A stretch of DNA of 64,000 bases from CAIQQQ01 sp037445025. Its GTDB lineage: Bacteria > Pseudomonadota > Alphaproteobacteria > Acetobacterales > Acetobacteraceae. Below are positions 60,598 through 64,000 of the stretch, piece by piece. Position 1 is the stretch's first letter. Every line of letters begins with the position of its first letter. The stretch spans positions 1 through 64,000 of the forward strand of contig JBBILI010000009.1 of assembly GCA_037445025.1 (NCBI GenBank), written 5' to 3'. The position numbers and the translations under genes are program-made. The notes beneath the pieces are model-generated. The model worked only from the letters and a program-made list of their open reading frames with translations. It did no database searches and was not told the DNA's origin.

Positions 60598-61016
60598 TCG
60601 GTCTCGTACTGGTCACCCATGGCCGGCTCGCCGAGGAGCTGCGGGCGGCGATGGAGCATGTGGTGGGGCGGCAGCGGAATGTGTGCACCGTGTGCATCGG
60701 CCCCGATGACGACATCGAGGGACGGCGGACGGAGATCCATAACTGCATCGAGCAGGTGGACACCGGGGATGGGGTGGTGCTGCTGACCGACATGTTCGGC
60801 GGCACGCCCAGCAATCTCGCGATTTCGCAGATGGACCGCGCCGGGGTCGAGGTGATCGCGGGGGTCAATCTGCCGATGCTGGTCAAGCTCGCCAAGGTGC
60901 GCTCGGCGCAGCCGCTGTCCGAGGTGGTGGACTGCGCGCAGACCGCGGGGCGGAAATACATCGCCGCCGCCTCGCATGTGCTGCCGGTGGCCAAGGTGAA
61001 CGGGAACTGTGGGTGA
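60594..61016 (+). CDS. PTS EIIA component, mannose-type (ManX/PtsM-like)
   Basis: A 140-aa EIIA of the Man family, probably regulatory because no EIIB/EIIC genes are near. The phosphorylated histidine is H9 in LVLVTHGRLAEE. LLTDMFGGTPSNLAI is the signature. It starts at GTG 60594, which overlaps the rapZ stop, and its TGA overlaps the HPr GTG. Phosphoryl flow would be EI to HPr to this protein. Confidence 0.92.
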   Translation: MIGLVLVTHGRLAEELRAAMEHVVGRQRNVCTVCIGPDDDIEGRRTEIHNCIEQVDTGDGVVLLTDMFGGTPSNLAISQMDRAGVEVIAGVNLPMLVKLAKVRSAQPLSEVVDCAQTAGRKYIAAASHVLPVAKVNGNCG

Positions 61017-61330
61017 GCGATCCTGATACCGGGAATCTGGGTTCGGGATCCGACGCGTCCGTCATTCGCCGCACGCTGACCATCTGCAACCGCCGCGGCC
61101 TGCATGCGCGGGCGGCGGCGAAGTTCGTGGCGCTGGCGGAGCGGTTCGGTGCCTCGGTCGATGTCATCAAGGATGGGCAGGATGTGTCGGCCCGCTCGAT
61201 CATGGGGCTGATGATGCTGGGCGCCGGCCTGGGCAGCTCGATCGAACTGCGCGCCGAGGGCTGGGACGCGAAGGAGGCGCTGGAGGCGCTGTCCGCCCTG
61301 GTTGAGGCTGGCTTCGATGAACGGGACTGA
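61013..61330 (+). CDS. ptsH: Phosphocarrier protein HPr
   Basis: A 105-aa HPr with a short N-terminal extension. The active histidine is H31 in NRRGLHARAAAKF. The HprK-target serine is S62 in SARSIMGLMML. This carrier receives phosphate from EI and passes it to EIIA(Man). GTG 61013 overlaps the EIIA stop (GTGA), and the EI start overlaps its end by 14 nt, so the operon is fully coupled. Confidence 0.94.
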   Translation: MSDPDTGNLGSGSDASVIRRTLTICNRRGLHARAAAKFVALAERFGASVDVIKDGQDVSARSIMGLMMLGAGLGSSIELRAEGWDAKEALEALSALVEAGFDERD

Positions 61331-63137
61331 ACAGCCGGAACGTCGCAGCCGACCGCGCAAGCCACCGGCGGATGCGGAACGCAAGCTGATCGGCATCCCG
61401 GTTTCGGCGGGGGTGGCGATCGGGCCGGTGTTCGGCGTGGCCGAGGCGGTGGCTGTGGTGACTCGCCAGAAGATCCAGGCGGTGGACACACAGTCGCAGA
61501 CGGCGCGGCTGGATGCCGCCATCGCGCAGTCGCGCAAGCAGCTGCTGAAGCTGCGGGCGCGGCTGGGCAATCTGCCGGAGGACAGCCAGGCCGAGATCGC
61601 GCCGCTGCTGGACGCGTATCTGCAGATGATCGGGCCGTCGCGGCTGGTGCGCGGGGCGCGGCGGCGGATCGGCGAGACGCTGGTGACGGCGGAGACGGCG
61701 GTGATCGACGAGACCGACGCGATTGCGGCGGCGATCATGGCGATGCCGGGGGATGACGATCCGTCCGGGCTGCAGCGGCGGGCGGACGAGGTGCGCGAGA
61801 TCGGCCGGCGGCTGGTGCGCAACCTGACGCAGACGCCGTTCCGCTCGTTCACGGCGCTGCCCGAAGGGGCGGTGCTGGTGGTGGAGAGCCTGCGGCCGGC
61901 GGACGCGGCGCTGCTCGATCCGTCGCGGCTGGCGGGGGTGGCGACCGATGAAGGCGGGTCGGACGGGCATACCGCCATCATGCTGCGGGCGCTGGGGGTG
62001 CCGGCGGTGCTGGGGGTGGCGGGGCTCAGCCAGGCGGCGCGTCCTGGCGAGATGGTGGTGATCGACGGGGCGGCGGGGACGGTGGTGGTCAATCCCTCCA
62101 CCGAGACGCTGGCGGCGGCGCGGCGCGCGGTGACGGCGTTCGCGCGCGAGCAGCAGAAGCTGGCGCGGCTGCGGCGGCTGCCGGCGACGACGACGGATCA
62201 CCATACCGTGGAGCTGCAGGCCAATCTGGAGATACCGGCCGAGCTGCCGCTGATCGCGCAGTCCGGCGCTGCGGGGATCGGGCTGCTGCGCAGCGAGTTT
62301 CTGTTCATGAACCGCGAGACGCTGCCCGACGAGGGGGAGCAGACGGAGACGTATCGATCCGTCATCGAGGCGATGGCGGGGGATCCGGTGACGATCCGGG
62401 TGCTGGACTGGGGGGGGGAGAAGGATATCGCGGCGCTGCAGGCCGAGGGGATCGTGCCGGAGGTGACCGACGAGAACCCCGCACTGGGGCTGCGCGGGAT
62501 CAGGCTGCTGCTGCGGCAGACCGAGCTGTTCGAGACGCAGCTGGCGGCCATTCTGCGGGCGGCGCATGCGGGGCCGACGCGGGTGCTGCTGCCGATGGTG
62601 ACCAACGTGGCGGAGGTGCGCCAGGCGCGGGACATCTATGAACGCGTGGCGCGGCGGCTGCGGCGCCGCGGCGAGCGGCTGCCGGAGACGCTGCCGCCGC
62701 TGGGCATCATGATCGAAACCCCCGGTGCGGCGCTGTCGGCCGATGCGCTGGCGCTGGAGGCGGATTTCTTTGCCATCGGCACCAATGATCTGTCGATGTA
62801 CACGCTGGCGGTGGATCGGGGGGATGCGGATGTGGCGCATCTCTACGACCCGCTGCACCCGGCCGTGCTGCGGCTGGTGCAGTTCGCCACCGAGGCGGCG
62901 CTGCGGATGCGAATGCCGGTTTCGGTGTGCGGCGAAATGGGCGGCAACCCGAAGCTGATGCCGCTGCTGCTGGGCTTGGGGCTGCGCAGCTTCAGCATGA
63001 ACGCGTCCTCGGTGCCGCGGGTGAAGCAGGCGGTGCGGGCCGCCAACATGGATGAGTGCGTGCGGTTCGCGCGCAGCGTGATGGAGCAGTCCGACCCCGT
63101 GCGGATCCGCGAACTGGTGCTGGGCGGTTCGGCGTGA
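61317..63137 (+). CDS. ptsI: PTS enzyme I
   Basis: A 606-aa phosphoenolpyruvate–protein phosphotransferase. The N-terminal part includes the HPr-binding helices. The phospho-histidine is H218 in EGGSDGHTAIMLR; the usual Thr/Asn two places before His is Asp. The PEP-binding domain has the catalytic region VSVCGEMGGNP. There is no GAF domain, so it is a plain EI. It starts at ATG 61317 within the end of the HPr gene. No sugar permease gene is nearby, consistent with a regulatory PTS. Confidence 0.93.
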   Translation: MNGTEQPERRSRPRKPPADAERKLIGIPVSAGVAIGPVFGVAEAVAVVTRQKIQAVDTQSQTARLDAAIAQSRKQLLKLRARLGNLPEDSQAEIAPLLDAYLQMIGPSRLVRGARRRIGETLVTAETAVIDETDAIAAAIMAMPGDDDPSGLQRRADEVREIGRRLVRNLTQTPFRSFTALPEGAVLVVESLRPADAALLDPSRLAGVATDEGGSDGHTAIMLRALGVPAVLGVAGLSQAARPGEMVVIDGAAGTVVVNPSTETLAAARRAVTAFAREQQKLARLRRLPATTTDHHTVELQANLEIPAELPLIAQSGAAGIGLLRSEFLFMNRETLPDEGEQTETYRSVIEAMAGDPVTIRVLDWGGEKDIAALQAEGIVPEVTDENPALGLRGIRLLLRQTELFETQLAAILRAAHAGPTRVLLPMVTNVAEVRQARDIYERVARRLRRRGERLPETLPPLGIMIETPGAALSADALALEADFFAIGTNDLSMYTLAVDRGDADVAHLYDPLHPAVLRLVQFATEAALRMRMPVSVCGEMGGNPKLMPLLLGLGLRSFSMNASSVPRVKQAVRAANMDECVRFARSVMEQSDPVRIRELVLGGSA

Positions 63138-63457
63138 GCGGGTCATCGGAGGCAGGCAAGCAAGCGGCGGGCTCCGCCCGCACCCGCCAGGGACGGAGTC
63201 CCTGGACCCTTTTCGTTTAAGCAGGTTTGAGGTCAGAGAGGGGGGCAATCGAGGCCTTCATCACGACCCGGGTTGCCCCCCTCTCTGACCTCAAACCCAC
63301 TTCAATGGAGAGGTCCAGGGGCTCGGCCCCCTCGTGCGAAGCACGTGCTTCGCACGATGCGGGTCTGGGCGGAGCCCAGCGCTTGCTTGCCTTCTCCGAT
63401 TGCCCACCCGCGCCAAACTGGCCAGACTTGCGCGGGATCAGCTGGGGGACGGCAGCG
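63138..63457. repeat. Large nested inverted repeat after the PTS operon
   Basis: The inner arms at 63224-63248 and 63273-63297 are a perfect 25-bp inverted repeat (GGTTTGAGGTCAGAGAGGGG... and its complement) with a 24-nt loop. The outer arms at about 63154-63207 and 63312-63392 share GCAAGCAAGCG, GGGCTCCGCCC, ACCCGC and CCCTGGACC in inverted order. The right outer arm also contains a perfect 26-nt palindrome at 63332-63357. It probably terminates the operon and may be a mobile or recombination-related structure. Confidence 0.8.
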
Positions 63458-64000
63458 ATGGCGCGGCGGGGTATGCGGTTTGGCATTTTTTTGGCGCCGT
63501 TTCATCGCGTTGGGGACAATCCGACGCTGGCGCTGGCGCGGGATGTCGAGATGCTCGAGTGGCTTGATTATCTTGGCTATGACGAGGCCTGGATTGGCGA
63601 GCATCATTCGGCGGGGTGGGAGATCATTGCGGCGCCGGAGCTGGTGATTGCGGCGGCGGCGCAGCGGACGAAACATATCATGCTGGGGTCGGGCGTGACC
63701 TCCCTGCCCTATCATCATCCGTTTCTGGTGGCGCAGCGCTGGGTGCAGTTGGACCATATGACGCGCGGGCGGGCGATGCTGGGGTGCGGGCCGGGGGCGT
63801 TGGTTTCGGACGCGTATATGCTGGGGATTGAGCCGGCGACGCAGCGGCGGCGGATGGATGAGAGTCTGACGGCGATCATGGCGCTGCTGCGCTGTGAGGC
63901 GCCGGTGACGATGAAGACGGACTGGTTCGAGATGCGTGAGGCGCGGCTGCATCTGGCGCCGTACAGCGACCCTTGTTTTCCGATTGCGGTGGCTTCGACG
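63458..64000 (+). CDS. Luciferase-like (LLM) flavin-dependent monooxygenase, 5' part
   Basis: The reading frame is open from ATG 63458 to the window edge (181 codons). ATG 63473 (MRFGIFLAPFHRVGDNP) is an alternative start. GYDEAWIGEHHSAGWEI, GSGVTSLPYHHPFLVA and QLDHMTRGRAMLGCGPGA are strongly reminiscent of limonene-1,2-monooxygenase-like members of the LLM class. The C-terminal part lies outside the window. The substrate is unknown. Confidence 0.88.
   Translation, partial: MARRGMRFGIFLAPFHRVGDNPTLALARDVEMLEWLDYLGYDEAWIGEHHSAGWEIIAAPELVIAAAAQRTKHIMLGSGVTSLPYHHPFLVAQRWVQLDHMTRGRAMLGCGPGALVSDAYMLGIEPATQRRRMDESLTAIMALLRCEAPVTMKTDWFEMREARLHLAPYSDPCFPIAVAST

Overview
The window is G+C-rich chromosomal DNA with densely packed operons that often overlap by ATGA or GTGA junctions. 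It looks like an alphaproteobacterium, most likely of the Acetobacteraceae/Rhodospirillales. This is an inference from the short HPr kinase–rapZ–EIIA(Man)–HPr–EI regulatory PTS cluster, the intracellular PHB depolymerase, DUF6134, the base composition, and very abundant A/T-rich hairpin repeats between genes. No rRNA, tRNA or CRISPR was seen.

Layout. 1-0.3 kb: 3' end of an IS630-type transposase. 0.3-9.7 kb: minus-strand operon dppABCD-dppF-hyuB-hyuA (peptide-type ABC importer plus hydantoinase/oxoprolinase), divergent from an atypical M28-type metallopeptidase (9.8-11.5 kb). 11.5-19.1 kb: a PheC-like periplasmic protein, an orphan glycosyltransferase-like protein, a Cds1/CysK-type PLP enzyme, a rhodanese, DUF6134, dihydroorotase, ygfZ and a galE-like epimerase. 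19.2-29.6 kb: a tight five-gene operon (DUF423, FtsJ-type methyltransferase, LysR, esterase, DUF2461), proline iminopeptidase, a hydroxyacid dehydrogenase, hemW, ybaK, lysE, tauD and a class II aldolase. 30.0-31.9 kb: a small, less G+C-rich accessory island encoding a HTH-like protein, a YbjN-like protein and a PLD-superfamily (HxK) protein. 32-37.2 kb: FkbM methyltransferase, then tkt-gap-pgk. 37.5-44.6 kb: exported protein, lrgA/lrgB pair, flavoprotein, ftsY-mtaB-dapF, Tat-exported amidohydrolase. 44.6-58.1 kb: lipid/polyester region with nitronate monooxygenase, SDRs, TPR protein, two acyl-CoA ligases, two acyl-CoA dehydrogenases, PHB depolymerase, TauE and a K+ channel. 58.2-63.1 kb: threonine/serine dehydratase, then hprK-rapZ-EIIA-HPr-EI. 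63.1-63.5 kb: a large nested inverted repeat. Right edge: 5' part of a luciferase-like monooxygenase gene.

The most striking non-coding signal is a roughly 130-bp composite repeat present about 12 times. It is made of two different ~24-nt A/T-rich hairpins (ends GGTTC and GCTTC) around a G+C-rich core containing CTCCGGAG. All copies lie downstream of at least one gene, none lies between divergent genes, and several supply stop codons or 3' coding ends. In two copies the core is inverted relative to the hairpins. The 30-32 kb gene trio is the best candidate for an undescribed gene system.
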